Shown here in pieces: positions 12,349 to 26,639 of a stretch of DNA of 64,000 nucleotides. The notes beneath the pieces are model-generated. The model did no database searches and had not been told where the DNA came from. It saw nothing but the letters and a program-made list of their open reading frames with translations. This DNA comes from Cladochytrium replicatum (Eukaryota; Chytridiomycota; Chytridiomycetes; Cladochytriales; Cladochytriaceae), in NCBI GenBank assembly GCA_025526935.1, contig JAHLKD010000055.1:62001-126000 (forward strand), written 5' to 3'. Made by a program: the position numbers and the translations under genes. Within the stretch, counting starts at the first letter, position 1. Every line of letters starts with the position of its first letter.

Positions 12349-12896
12349 TGCCCACAGCCGAGTTTCACCAACTCAAAAATACGCAAATCAAGATAGCAAA
12401 ATACTAAAAATGATTCTCATAAACTTTGAGAGGAATCACAAATATAGCCCGCGATAGCGTGACTTGGTTGTCGGGATTTCTCTTCGGTGTCTTTGGAGGT
12501 TGTCGAGACAGTTTATTTTCGGGTTCTTTATCTGCTATTCGTTGCACTGTGATTACTGCTGATCAATCCATGACTGATTATACTATTTTATTCAGGTTAT
12601 TTATGTTTGCAAACGCAAGGATCCCAAGAAAAATATCTTTGAAAAGTGTGGTGACCAAAAGAACAATGACCCAAAAAAGATCAAGAAGACTTACCATGCA
12701 CCATACTCTTAATAATAGAAAGGCGAGCAACTTCCAGAAGTTGGAGAAACAATGGGTGAATGCTGGCGTGTTGTGTGATCTGGGATTGCGAGTGGGGAGA
12801 TGGTGGCTATTTGTACAAAAGGAGGGTGTGCCCATATAAACGGGGCATGCCTAGACCCTACAAAGTGGGCTGAGTCAACGAGTTATTGCGATTAGC
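12349..12896. other. AT-rich intergenic stretch
   Basis: No supported gene. Open frames on both strands (12426-12839) share no recognisable domain. A TATA-like CATATAAACGGG occurs at 12832-12843. The sequence around 12760-12900 has the look of the LTR-like stretches further right. Confidence 0.35.
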
Positions 12897-13835
12897 TCAC
12901 CTTGGCTTGGTTGAAACCATCTGGGTGACATCTCCCATTTGGGACTGTGTTGCGGATCCATCAGCGCCAATGGGGATGTGACTGAACAATGGATCAACAG
13001 TCCTGCCACATCGGTAACCACAAAACAATAGGAAAAGTGTCGATACTTTGGGACTCAAAAATCCCTCACAATCCTGTATTGCGATCGAGGCAACTTGGTG
13101 GATGACAAGCTTTGTGACTTTCATTGCCCACATGATGGCAATCAAAGCAAATGGATCACCACGAGTACTTACTCATGGCTCCAATCTTGACCTCCATCCA
13201 CCGCTCTTGTCATCCGCTTTGTCCTTCCCTTCCTGTTGCTTGTGTTGTGCCTCAAAGGTTCCCAGCTGCAGAGCGGTCCTCCGCTACTCCATGTACTGCT
13301 GAAGTTCTCTGTCGCAAACTGGTGAGAATGGAACCCCCTGCCACAGCACCAAAGACCAACATGGACACAGAGTGCCTGATCGCAATATATGCTGCCGCTA
13401 CTTTCACACCCTGCTTTTCCCTTGCAAGAAGTCTTGCAAATTCCTTATCGTGCCAAAATTGCAATTTTTGCTGCTATTTTGTAGCTGCAATAACTTGCGG
13501 TCAGTGACACCGATCCCATACCCAACCAGGATTAGCCTTGAACAATCCTCCTTCCACCGAAGTCCCATCGTGCGAAACCCCCAAGGTAGCCTGCCAACAA
13601 CATCGGCAGCTTCAATACAAACAATAGCATTTGTTGCACAAGAGGCAAATTTGGCAGTGTGGAAAGGCCCAGGATTGCGAGTAGCAGGGGCAGGCAGTTG
13701 GCAACTTGAGCGTAGGAAGGCACAGCAGAGACAGCAACAGGAGGGCTGCTGATATTTTCAACCAACGGAACAGCTATAAATGGAAAATTCCAACATACCT
13801 GCCGCCCCCCCTCAGGCTTCCACTTAACAATTTCA
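12897..13835. mobile_element. LTR-like sequence
   Basis: No gene. The right end (AACCCCCAAGGTAGC at 13577, TATAAATGG at 13775, then a C-rich tract and CTTCCACTTAAC at 13818) reappears in shortened form at 18998-19075 (AACCCCAAGGTAGC, TATAAAGG, C-rich tract, CTTCCACTTAAC). Two dispersed copies, each next to retroelement coding debris, point to an LTR or leader of one element family. The left border is not resolved. Confidence 0.45.
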
Positions 13836-13849
13836 TTTCGTTTCAGGTT

Positions 13850-15110
13850 TGCTGGTAAGTGAACTCAAGCCCTTGCCGTGTCGACAGAAACTGAACTTTG
13901 GTTTTGGAACAGCTTTCCTGAGGTGTCCGCGATGTTCTCTGCCTTAGGAACCCATTTCATCACAATTTGGCGCGTTTCGGTTAGTTCACGAAGAAAGTGA
14001 AAGCGAATGTCGATGTGCTTGGCTAACAAGTGTTTCTGTTTGCCAAACGACAGCGAGGTTGCTCCGTTGTTGTCGCAATGAATGACTGTAGGCCCGCTTT
14101 GTTGGAAGCCGAGCTTGCCGAGAAAGGAACAGATCCATTTGACTTCAGTTGCGGCAGAAGAAAGCTCAACGTATTCGGCGTTGACTATTGAAGGCGCTAC
14201 GGTTGACTGCTTGTTTGATTTCCATGCGACGGCTGTGCCGTTGATGAGGAAGACATAGCCAGTTACAGACTTGCGATCGTCTATGTCATTTGCGAAATCG
14301 GCGTCGGAGTAGCACTCGAGGTGCAGCGAGTTGTTGGCTGATTTTCAAAAAGTCAGAGCAACGTTAGTTGTACCTTTCAGATATCGTAGGATCCTTTTGA
14401 CCGTGCTCCAGTGGCCTGGATAAGGAGAAGCTTGATAGCGCGCAGCTGTGTTGAGTGAGTAGGCCAGGTCAGGTCGAGTTCCAATACTGAGGTTCATGAT
14501 CCAGCCTATCGCCGTGCGATAGCTTATGTTTTCCCACCATTCTGTAACCTCGCCTTCCATAATTTTGGTAAGTTGATCCGTGGTTGATGATAGAGTTGAA
14601 ACTGGGATAGAGTTGCTGAATAGCAGTTGTTTCAGGACGTGAGTTGCGAATTGCTCAGGTGGTCCATCAACAATCCATCCTCCCACCTGCCAACCGAGAA
14701 TGAATCGCAGTTCACCGAGTTCAGAGATGGAGAGCAACTTCGATAACTGCTCTTTTGACCACAACACCTCCAAGGTGGAGTTACTGAAAATGCCGAAATC
14801 GTCGACATAAATAGTAATGATGGTGAGGTCGTTGCCTCGTTGTTTCACGTAAGCGCAGGAGTCAGACGAAAGCCGCTGTCGTGGTGTGCACCGCAAATGT
14901 GGCATAGAAAGAGATTTGGGGAAAGAGTTGGGGTGTACCCAAGCTGGGTGAGGATGCGGTGGATCACAGAGTTCCATTCTTTGCCTGATTGTTTGAGACC
15001 ATAAAGTGCTTTGCGGACTCTGCACGCAAGGTCAGGTCGGCCAAGTACTTTAAAGCCGGGAGGTTGGCGCAAATAAATGACTTCCTTGATACCAACATAA
15101 GCTATCGCAC
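13850..15110 (-). mobile_element. copia reverse transcriptase and RNase H remnant
   Basis: On the minus strand from 15110 the RT reads IYLRQPPGFKVLGRPDLACR, ALYGLKQSGKEWN, then the active-site box TIYVDDFGIF (about 14810), and the RT tail to 14345 (SYRTAIGWIMNLSIGTRPDL, RILRYLKGTTNVALTF). RNase H follows from about 14340 to 13880 (CYSDADFAND, SVTGYVFLINGTAVAWKSNK, AEYVELSSAATEVKWI, HCDNNGATSL). A frame change separates the parts, but few stops occur, so it is younger than the copia piece at 4.7 kb. The gag, protease and integrase parts are missing: at 15110 the sequence switches into an inverted copy of its own 3' part. Confidence 0.88.
14269..14528 (-). repeat. left arm of inverted repeat inside copia remnant
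   Basis: About 260 bp of the copia RT tail and RNase H start. Its reverse complement is present at 15094-15352 with only scattered differences; shared blocks include the stretch read as GTRPDLAYSLNT and RILRYLKGTTNVALTF. The arms are separated by about 565 bp, so transcripts could fold into a long hairpin. Confidence 0.85.
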
Positions 15111-15352
15111 GGTGATAGGCTCGGTCATGTACTTCAGTATTGGAACTCGACCTGACCTGGCCTACTCGCTCAACACGGTTGCGCGCTATCAAGCTTCTCC
15201 TTATCTGGGCCACTGGAGCGCAGTCAAAAGGATCCTACGATATCTGAAAGGTACAACTAACGTTGCCCTGACTTTTGAAAATCAGCCAACAACTAGCTGA
15301 CCTCGAGTGCTATTCCGACGCCGATTTCGCAAATGACATAGACGATCGCAAG
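15094..15352 (+). repeat. right arm of inverted repeat inside copia remnant
   Basis: Plus-strand copy of the same copia segment as the left arm (SYRTVIGSVMYFSIGTRPDL to FENQPTT, then the YSDADFAND-coding stretch in another frame). Directly after it, 15353-15380 repeats in inverse the 28 bases at about 15228-15256 (GTACCTTTCAGATAT), so a smaller inverted copy is nested at the border. Confidence 0.85.
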
Positions 15353-15380
15353 TTGTACCTTTCAGATATTGTAGGATCCT

Positions 15381-16028
15381 TTTGTCCGCACGCCAATGGG
15401 CTGGAGGGCTGTCACACCCGAACCGGCGCTTGAGCCTCGCCCACCAGGCTCACTGACCACGCCGACGCCTCGCCGAACTGAACGCACCTGCAAACCCACA
15501 GAGCGATTAATCGCTGATCCGAACTTTGGACATCAAGGACCTCCGAAGCGCATATCCTGTTAGAATACAGGCTATGCTTACCTGTTGGTGGGTAAGCTCT
15601 TTATAATGCGCTCGAGATCGTTTTAACAATACTGCAGACAGTGACCCAATGTAGAGTACCAAAAAGTTTACTGATAGGGAAAAACTGGTACTTCAACAAG
15701 TGATGGTGACGGAACAATAAACGATAAGTAACAAAAACATAATAAAGAATGTTCTAACTTTGTCTCGCCATGTAGTCAAAGTGACACAATGCTTTGCCTG
15801 AATACTCCGCCCATGCTTCGCGTCGACCAATCCCCAAAGCTGCCCGAGGCAGCAAAATTCTTTGAAGAATAGGCGCATAAGGTGGGGTACTTATGCGTCC
15901 TAGCGGGATTACCCATTTCTTTGCACTGACACTTGAGAGAATCGGTTACTTCTATGATTATTCTATTTTTCTATGAAATATTTGTTATCGACCAAAACAA
16001 TACCTCTTGCTAAGTAAGCCACACCAAA
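15381..16028. other. MED6 upstream region with repeat-like sequence
   Basis: No gene supported. 15381-15660 is GC-richer with no coding pattern. 15750-15866 is weakly open on both strands. 15872-15975 resembles the flank of the duplicated cyclin block at 32054-32165 (see regulatory entry). The last 50 bases are T/A-rich before the MED6 ATG. Confidence 0.4.
15872..15900. promoter_or_regulatory. palindromic GCGCATAAG...CTTATGCGTC motif upstream of MED6
   Basis: CGCATAAG and its reverse complement CTTATGCG flank an 8-bp spacer (GTGGGGTA), about 130 bp before the MED6 start. The same arrangement with a similar following sequence (GGGATT.CC, then GGTT.CTTCTAT) is at 32054-32082, and a degraded version is at 60570-60605. 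It may be a transcription factor site or part of a small dispersed repeat. Confidence 0.4.
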
Positions 16029-17311
16029 ATGTCCCTCCCCGCGAACATCTACGACGAATCGCTCACGGAAGTCAGCTTCAAGGACACCAACTTTCTGAAG
16101 TTTGTATGGAACTTGAGAATAAAATTCGCACTGATTCGGAGCTGATCTTTGTCTGTGCACAGTACGGATTGCATGAAGCGAACGTGATTGACTACTTTGC
16201 ATTAAGTCAGTTCTACGACAAATCCTGCCTCAATGAACAGATTCGGATGCAGGCTCGATTCAACGAGCTTCAAGCCCACCAGCTAGACCGAAGGTTAGAG
16301 AACCTCGAGCACACATAACTGTGAATCACTTTCTCAACACTTCAGAAAGAGGAATGACTGGAATTGAGTACGAAGTAATGCAAGAATACCTTCCGCAGCA
16401 ACCAAAACTTTTCGTCATTCGGAAGCAGTATCGCTACACCAAAGGTTCACTCATTGCAACCCCGATAGCCAGTACTGTGTGAGCTCAATCGTTGCGAACA
16501 GATAAGACCGAAACTTTGGCGACATATTACATTGTCGACGGGACAATATACCAGTCCCCTGACGTCTTTACAATGGTGTCTAATCGAATAGTAGGTTCAT
16601 CAACACATTTGGCATTTCAACACTGATGATCCATTAATCAGTTAACAAGCCTCTACTTTGTCCAAAAAGCCTTCCACGAAACCCTCGAGGAAGTACGTTT
16701 CTACCCTTCGCATGGATACACTTGGGCTGTAGACTCTGAGCGTGCGGCAAACTGGCGCAGGAGACAACGACGAGCTCAGCAGAAACTACTACAGCACGAA
16801 CAATCCGAACCCGGATCATCAGCGACCAACCAAACGCCCGTGATTCTCTCGTCTGCAGAGCAACGGATCAGAGCAGAGGAGTTCTTGGGGCGTGTCAACG
16901 CAATGCTGCAGCGTACGAGTGCGGTTATCGATACGGAAGTGGAAGATGGGGCAGACGAAGAAGAGGCGACGGAGTCGGTTGCGGAGGTGGAAATAACGAG
17001 CGAGAGGGAGGCTTCGGTTGCAATCAAAGAGGAGCGAGTTCCGATCAAGAAGGAGGTTAGTGGATCTTTTGCAGATGAGACGTTTCTGATCCATTTGTTC
17101 ATCTCCAGCCCATGAGTCCAGCCCCCGAGTCGGCGAGAAAGGGTAGTGATATTCTTGTTTTCTCATTCTAGTTTGACTGATCGGGTTAGTTGCAGACGAA
17201 ACAGCAAAATCAAAGAGAAAAAAGAAGGACCAGAAATCGGGAACGCGTGCTGGCTCCGTCTCCGGATCTCCGGCTCCGCTGCCCGAAGGAGTAAAGCGGC
17301 TGAAGGGATAA
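16029..17311 (+). CDS. MED6: Mediator complex subunit 6
   Basis: Subunit of the Mediator head module that links transcription factors to RNA polymerase II. Seven exons close exactly to 317 residues: 16029-16103, 16163-16293, 16350-16444, 16502-16590, 16642-17055, 17109-17142, 17196-17311. Family signatures in order: VIDYFALSQFYDKSC near residue 34, MTGIEYEVMQEY near 71, KLFVIRKQYRYTK near 87, then ATYYIVDGTIYQSPDVF near 108, and YFVQKAFHETLE...YPSHGYTWA near 138. The spacing between IRKQ and YYI is the usual 13 residues only if the 57-nt intron 16445-16501 is removed, which fixes that joint. The C-terminal half is acidic then basic (SKRKKKDQKSG) and disordered, as in other fungi. The gene sits intact between transposon remnants. 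Confidence 0.94.
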
Positions 17312-18599
17312 ATGCATGCACCCAGCGAGATTTTTATCAATACGTCGTTTTGATCCCCAGCTGCCTAAAAGGGCCGCCACAAAGAAATCCTTACTACATT
17401 AATGTTCTGTGAGAGATAGTGACGACTATCCTCTTCAAAGTTCTTTGGCACTTTTGTTGTTGCCTCGACCTCTGTCCATAATGTTGCGCGACCTTGACTC
17501 GGTTTCATTCAACTGGCCAGCCCTGAACAGACCACTTTTGACTATCGCATTGCCTATCGCACAACGCAATGGAGCTATTCAAGCAAAAGGGAGAAATGGT
17601 GATCAGCATCGAATCAACTGACCACTTTACTGTTCGAAAACATCTGCCCAACTATCTGTAAAGAATAGGACGGCGTATCGGCAGACAAACGAGCCGGAAA
17701 GATGCCTTCCGTGCCGCATATATGTCTTCCAGCCATGTATGACCATTAGCCCTCCCGTTAGTCCAAACCCTAAAACACTGATTAATTGAAGATCAGTGAG
17801 GGAAAAAGAGCTTGGCATCTTCGATTAACGTATTATGATTAATGTATTATGATACGCAATGACAGAATATGGGCTTTCAAACGTATGAGAACGACGAATC
17901 GTTCTCGCCCCTGGAAACTCCCTCTCTCCTTACGGCTAGGCGAAAGGCGGCTCCCCTCCGTATCCGTGCACCAATTATTGATTTGAGAATTTATAATATA
18001 AACAATGAAAAACAAAATTCAAATAAAGAACTCCAGGAGAAGAAATATAGCGAACGGAAAAAAATTGACAGCAACAAGCTCTGAGAATCGAATAATCCCT
18101 TCTGGCATCCCCGCAAATCGAATTTGTGGTCGTTGGCGAGGAATCAGTTGGAGCCGACGTGGAGAGTGCTGTAGCCGTCGAATAATGAAGAAAATACAAT
18201 CCTTCTTCTCCATGTCATCCTGTGTAGATGCAATAAAAATAGAGTTCCTACTGGAGAGAGAACGAGAGAACAAGAGCATACCTGATGGGACTATATGTCA
18301 CCCATAGTCAGCAGGCTCCTCAACAAAAGACGTATTTGGATTGGCTTGAAGTTTGTGTAGACCTTTTTGAGTGCGTGCTGTGTTGTTGTTTGGTATGAGA
18401 AATGTGGGACTGGGGTTATTTATACAAAATGGCAGGTCAGGCCAGAACTGGGATCGCCAAACCCCCAACCAAATTGGCTTAGCGATTAGTCAAGCGCACG
18501 GCCTATCAATTAAGCTCACACTCACACACCTCAGTACTAAGTGGCAAACGGAAGGGGTTCTTGGTGTACGAAATCCTCAATCACCTCCAGCCCCGCTGG
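17312..18599. other. AT-rich stretch with small open frames
   Basis: Nothing firm. The minus strand at 17818-17627 encodes a 63-residue ATG-initiated frame with one hydrophobic helix (LISVLGFGLTGGLMVIHGW), which could be a small mitochondrial membrane protein but has no family match I know. 17869-18310 is very A/T-rich with Lys/Asn/Ile-rich frames typical of non-coding DNA. 18410-18520 (TTATTTATACAAAATGG and following) resembles the LTR-like sequence near 12.8 kb. Confidence 0.35.
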
Positions 18600-18790
18600 C
18601 AGAGTCCTGATCTGGGATTACGTACAGCTGCAAGTTTGTCATCGGCTCCGCTCTCCCAAGAAATGTCGAAGACCCGGGCGATTTTGAGGAGGTATTGTTT
18701 GACAAGGATCGGGTTAGGTGTCTGCACATGCAACTTGTGGACAATATTTGAGGTTCCGCGGGTTCGTGTCCAGTCCAGGTTGTAGAGTCA
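18600..18790 (-). pseudogene. fragment resembling an Ist1-type ESCRT protein
   Basis: A minus-strand frame of about 60 codons reads IVHKLHVQTPNPILVKQYLL then KIARVFDISW, close in pattern to the end of the Ist1 domain (kLs..pPp..lv..YL.eIAk.y.v.w) of regulators of the Vps4 ATPase. No further exons of such a gene are visible: the left side is AT-rich, the right side runs into LTR-like sequence at 18.9 kb. If real it is a fragment cut off by transposon insertion. The match is short and from memory. Confidence 0.35.
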
Positions 18791-18989
18791 ACCTGGCTAG
18801 AAACCGTATGTCAGGTTGGGTATTTCCATGCCCCAGCTGGGTCACTCCGGCTAGCAGCGGTAGAAGAGTATGCAACAATGATTGAATGGCGTGTATGAGT
18901 CTCAGGATCGACTCTACTCAATCATGTTCGAACGGAGTATATCCAACTCTGACTACGCCGATTCACCACAATATTCAACAGTCCCATTG

Positions 18990-19080
18990 TGTAAAACCCC
19001 AAGGTAGCGTGCAACCAACTATAAAGGAAAACTCCATCACACCAGCCCCCCCACTGAGTCTTCCACTTAACCATCCCCAC
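18990..19080. mobile_element. shortened copy of LTR-like sequence
   Basis: AACCCCAAGGTAGCGTGCAA, TATAAAGGAAAACTCC, a run of C, and CTTCCACTTAAC in the same order as 13577-13830, but lacking about 180 bp between the first two blocks. It directly precedes gypsy coding debris. Confidence 0.45.
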
Positions 19081-19359
19081 TATGCCATGTTCTGGGTCAT
19101 GAGTAACTACACAGCCGCCTTTATGGACTCTGATAGCTGCCTGATCCCCTCTGCCAACTCTTTTGGTGTCCGCTCCTCCCAGCCACCAGCTTCAGCCTCT
19201 TGTTTCCCACATATACCTGCAAACCACACCATTTTGCATCAAACCATTCTTTTGCTTCAACAGGACATTCACCTCCTATAGCATATTGCTGATTGCAATC
19301 AAAACATTGATACTGTTTTGTCCTGCGTTGTCTTTGCACCAGGCCATTTTTCTGCTGCT

Positions 19360-21200
19360 CCTTCCTAGGCTTTGTTTGTCAGAAAGACAAGCCTTGTCTA
19401 GTCATTGATTATTGTGCTCTCAACAAAATCACCATTCTTGACCGCCCAGCCCTGCCCAAAATGTGCAAACTCATGAATCGTTTAATGCACGCTGTATTTT
19501 CACCAAATTGGATAGTCAAAGTAGATACCACCAAATTCGTATCATTGAGGAAGACATCGAAACGTCACTTTGAAATTGTTGGTCATGCCACTTTGCCTTT
19601 GCAACGCTCCGGCTACCTTTCATGCATTGATGAACAACATTTTCCATGATTACATTGACAAATTTATTGTTGTCTACATAGACAACATCCTCATCTACTC
19701 TGCAGACCCTGCGGAGCATGAGCGACATGTCCCCATTGTACTGAACAAATTGGCCGACCATGGTTTACGCATTCAAACCAACAAATGCCAGTCTTGGCTC
19801 AAAAGTCAAGTACCTTGGATTCGTCCTTGGTGGTAGTACGATCAAGGGAGACCCTGATCGTGGCAACATGATCAAGAATTGGCCTCGCCCCTCCACCATT
19901 CATGAACACCATTCAGAGCTTTCTTCCGCAATTTGCTGACTAGGCTGCCCCTCTCACTGATTTGCTGAAAGATTCTGGCAGTGAAAAGCATAAATCTTTC
20001 CCTTGGACTCCCGATCATGACGCAACCTTCAACGCACTGAAGCACAAGCTAATGTCTCCTGAGCTTCTCTATATTCCCGACCTCACTGGTCCCATGATCC
20101 GTCATACCGATTGGTCCAATTGTGCAACGTCTGGTTGGCTCTCTCAAGAGATTTATAGCAAACTTCGCCCGATTCTCTTTGAATCACAAAAGCTCCTCGG
20201 TGCTGAATTTAAGTACCTCCCTATTATGGTGAAATGCAAGCCATTCGTCATCCTCTTGAGACCTTTTGCCCTTATCTTATTGGTTGTGAAGTCCCTCTAC
20301 AAACTGACCTGAAGGTTCTCCACTGGATGATAGAAAAATACGTTCTCAATCGATGTCAATCGCACATCCTTGAAACTCTCTTAAATATGATCTATGCATT
20401 GAATGGATTCCTGGCACACTCAACACAGCTGCCGACATTCTCTCCCCTTTCCATCAGCATCACCACAAGGCTGTCCAGATTGAATTTAACACCATGACCT
20501 TCCTCAACCCGTTGCTCTCAATTAGACAGTGATCACAGGTTCTCCACAATCCGAGTTGCCCTTGAGTTGCATGATCTGTCTGGTCTTCCTCCTTACATCG
20601 TTACGTCCTTCGCAACGGTCTGCTGTTTTACAACAATCGCCTATACCTCCTCTATTAAGCTCCGACATTGTTCAGTCTTTCCATAACACGCCTGAAGCTA
20701 TGCACCCCTGCGAACACACCCATTTCGTTATTGCTAACTCCTTATTTTTGTCCAAATTGCTTTCTCAAGTCAAGAGTTATGTTCATCATTGTGATGAATG
20801 TCAGCGTTCCATCCCCTTCCTGCTCCCCGCAATATTTGGTCCAGCATCTCCATCAATTGTATCACCCATCTCATTGACTCCAATGGCTATGATTCCATCA
20901 TGACCATCGTCTGTCGCCTTACCAAGGCGGTACATCTGGTCCTTGTGAAATTGACCTATACTGCTGTTGACATTGCAAATGCCATTTTCAGTTAAGTCTT
21001 CCGTCTTCATGGACTTCCTGAAGACATCATCTCTGATTGTGATTCGAAGTTCACATCTTACTTTTATTACGCTTTCCTTCGCATGAGCACAGCATACCAC
21101 CCACAGCACAGACCGATGGTCAGACTGAGAATGTGAATCGAGTCATCGTCAACACATCTGTCTGTTCACCAACTATGCAATGTCATACTATCAGGAGGCT
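19360..21200 (+). mobile_element. decayed Ty3/gypsy pol remnant (RT, RNase H, integrase)
   Basis: Plus-strand pieces in canonical gypsy order. RT: DYCALNKITILDRPALPK at about 19405, NAPATFHALMNNIFHDYIDK then the active site VVYIDNILIYS (second Asp of the usual YxDD changed to Asn) at 19595-19700. RNase H from about 19970 (FPWTPDHDATFNALKHKL, then TDWSNCATSGWL). Integrase zinc and core from about 20690 (HCDECQRS, IVCRLTKAVHLVLVK, HGLPEDIISDCDSKF). Stops and frameshifts interrupt every part. The order RT-RNase H-integrase distinguishes it from the copia pieces nearby. A solo LTR of another family is inserted just behind it. Confidence 0.88.
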
Positions 21201-21361
21201 CTCGCTACCCAACTTAATGGTTTTCAAAAAGTAAACATATTGAAGTTGCAAATACCATCTTTGGAATGAATCAATTCTTACTTGAGCCTGGTGATGAAAG
21301 TGAAGCTCAGAGGTTGCCAGCGAGGCTTGGGATACATATTCTGCGAAGTTATGATGGGCAC

Positions 21362-21839
21362 TGTTAAAAACCAAGGGCTTCTCCTGGCAGCGGTAGGGCG
21401 TTTTTAGCTGTACTGTAGCTAGCACAACAGCTCCAGGTTCCGTCTCTTGGCCCAGTACCTGTTCTCCCAGGTGTGTGTATATGCCTAATAATCAGACAGG
21501 CTGTACACTACACCCAAGCTGGTCAGGCAACCAGGGAATGCTGTGGTCAAAGACATTGGTCACATCAACTCCTATATTCAAGTGAACAGTGTGTGTGGGC
21601 ATACCTGTGGTCAAAGACATTGGGGACATCAACTCAAAGGACCAAGCCACACCACATTCCCACTAAATGCCCACCATCACCACAGAGAACCTGCCAAACA
21701 TGGAAATAAATACATGAAATACAAGTCCATAAATAAGAATGAAGAGGGATTGACAAAAAAAACTCTCAGGTCAAAGAGAAAAAAGACAACCCAAAGGATA
21801 ACCCATATAGCGAACAGTCAGATATGCTAGTTTTTAACA
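21362..21839 (+). mobile_element. solo LTR (478 bp) with perfect target duplication
   Basis: Begins TGTTAAAAACC and ends TTTTTAACA, giving complementary TG...CA ends. It is flanked on both sides by GGCAC (21357-21361 and 21840-21844), a 5-bp target-site duplication. A second copy of the same LTR, in opposite orientation, lies at 50017-50493. Internally it contains two near-identical units of the GTGGTCAAAGACATTGG type (21542 and 21608). No internal element sequence accompanies it, so it arose by recombination between the two LTRs of a full element. Confidence 0.93.
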
Positions 21840-21844
21840 GGCAC

Positions 21845-22459
21845 CCAGTATAATTTGTGAGTGCACAAACGTTTCTCATCTCTCTTTCAGTGTGTCGTAA
21901 AATGGGAAATCATGGGATGTACCCATGTTGCCGCTTATCTATTCATAGAGATAATGTGCAGCATAAATAGCTGGAAAAGGTCATAGAAAGATAGAAACTG
22001 ATGGAAAGAACGGAGAAAATCGGGATAAGAGGCAAAAGATATCTCACCATAAATGGTATGCTAGAAAGAGAAATCTGCACTGAGCAGATGAACGTGTAAT
22101 CCGAAATCACAACACAGTGAAAGAAGCTGAATATTAGATTTAGTTCCCATGCATATTTTAATACATTGAAGTGTGATCAAATGTGATAATATAAGCACCA
22201 AAGGAATCTTTCTTTCGCTTATGCGCCATTTATCTTCTCTCTTAGAGATTACTTTTATTTCCTAGTTTATCACCATGGAAGAGGTTAACTTAATACAAAA
22301 GCCAAGCTGATATGACAATGCAGCGAGAGTGAAAAGTGCAAAAGACAAACAATGTCTTGAGAGATCCCTTTGCCCAAGCTCAGCTCCAAGATGGTGTTGC
22401 TACAGCGGCGCCATAGTATTTTTTGTGCTGTTACACCGCTTCGCTGACTTTCAATGTTC
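21845..22459. other. AT-rich intergenic stretch
   Basis: No gene seen between the solo LTR and the BAP31-like gene. A copy of CTTATGCGCC, half of the palindromic motif upstream of MED6, is at 22218-22227. The rest is low-complexity A/T sequence. Confidence 0.4.
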
Positions 22460-23543
22460 TTATTTGGACTTCTTCCCCTCATCAGCAGATCGCAACTCGT
22501 ACTTCTTTTCGAGCTCGTTATACCTCTCCGCAAGACTCATGTACGCTTTTTACAATGATCAGTCAGGCTCCATTTAACTCTCCCAGGTTTCACCTACCAT
22601 CATGCTGATTCTTAGCCTGCTTTAAAATGATCTCAGCATCCTTAGCTTTCCTTTCAGCATCCTCGAGGCTCTTCTCCAGCTCAGCTGCACAAAGATATCA
22701 AACAGTGGATACCGGGATACCCGAGATGTTACCTATCTTCTTTTCCGTGTCCTTGTCTTTGTCCATCATCCTCATAAATTCTAAATTGAACAAACCCACC
22801 ATCAGCACAATCGCAAGCCTGGATATTCCGCACAACCTTTGTTCGAATTCGCAAATTGCTTGCGCAGAGCCTCCATCTTCTCTTCCTGCTTCGATAGGTC
22901 CAAAACCACCGCGAAGAATCGGTTCAGGACGAGTCCAAGAAACAGTGTGGAGCCTGTGAGGTATCTGCCACAACACGGATCAGTATAAATTGAGTGATCG
23001 GGGGTATGACTCACAGGTTACGTTGATGCAAGAACAGCTTTGAATGCACTGCATTTGAGACGTGAGAATGAGGCGACTCGCCGTGCTCTTTGGTCAGGGG
23101 GCCGATTTTGATCAATGCATCTGGACAACGTAATCAACAACATGATGACAGTCGACGACGAGTGGCCCTCACCAGCAAAGAGCAGTGCGACCAACCTTCA
23201 ATTAATATAGATGCGTGAGATTCCTGGAACGTAACGCTTGGTCCTGAACACTTACGCGAACAAAATGTTGAAAAAGCTCTGCGCTTGGGCGAGGAGTGAG
23301 CTTGTGCTGATCGCTTTCTAGATGCGCAAAGAAGGGTAAACGATTCGACATTGTAATACTGGTGATTCGTGGTTTGCGTACCAGAAGCGAGGCACGCCAA
23401 TTTGATGGCATTGGCGCAATGAGGATCGTCAGAGTGGCCATCTTTAGTCAGGAATTAGCGTACGATCAAGCTCGTACATAGTTTTTCTGTTGAAGTACCT
23501 CCACGACAAGAATAGCGAACACGAGCTGCAGTTGGATGCTCAT
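22460..23543 (-). CDS. BAP31-like ER membrane protein
   Basis: 214 residues from nine short exons that close exactly: 23543-23499, 23441-23382, 23317-23256, 23195-23173, 23120-23015, 22964-22837, 22780-22733, 22684-22598, 22545-22460. Layout matches B-cell receptor-associated protein 31: an N-terminal hydrophobic segment (MSIQLQLVFAILVVEMATLT), a second (FFNILFALVALLFADAL), HQRNLYLTGSTLFLGLVLNR as third membrane segment with the family-typical QRNLYL motif, then a long cytosolic coiled coil (EKKIAELEKSLEDAERKAKD). It ends in KKSK, a di-lysine ER-retrieval signal. Expected role: export chaperone and sorting factor of the endoplasmic reticulum. The number of introns for so short a gene is striking. 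Confidence 0.86.
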
Positions 23544-23779
23544 TTTTGAAAGTTGCTCAGGATGATTAACCGCGCCTTCTCGGCGACGTGTCCGTTTTGG
23601 AGCGGAATTAATGTCTTTTTAATCTCGATGAGGAAAATTCGATTGAAAGAAGATCAAGGTAGAACTGTTACAACATTACGCACATCTACGACCGGGAAAA
23701 CTAAAACGCTCGCTACCCGTTCGTTCATCATTATTTCTTTTCTTCTGATCACCGCAGATTAGAGTACTTCTCAGCCCGC

Positions 23780-26639
<2,860 letters not shown>

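Noticed and set aside
16445-16501. MED6 exon 3 reading through GSLIATPIASTV
   Set aside because: Adds a stop and breaks the family spacing between IRKQ and YYI; removal as an intron gives the usual 13 residues.
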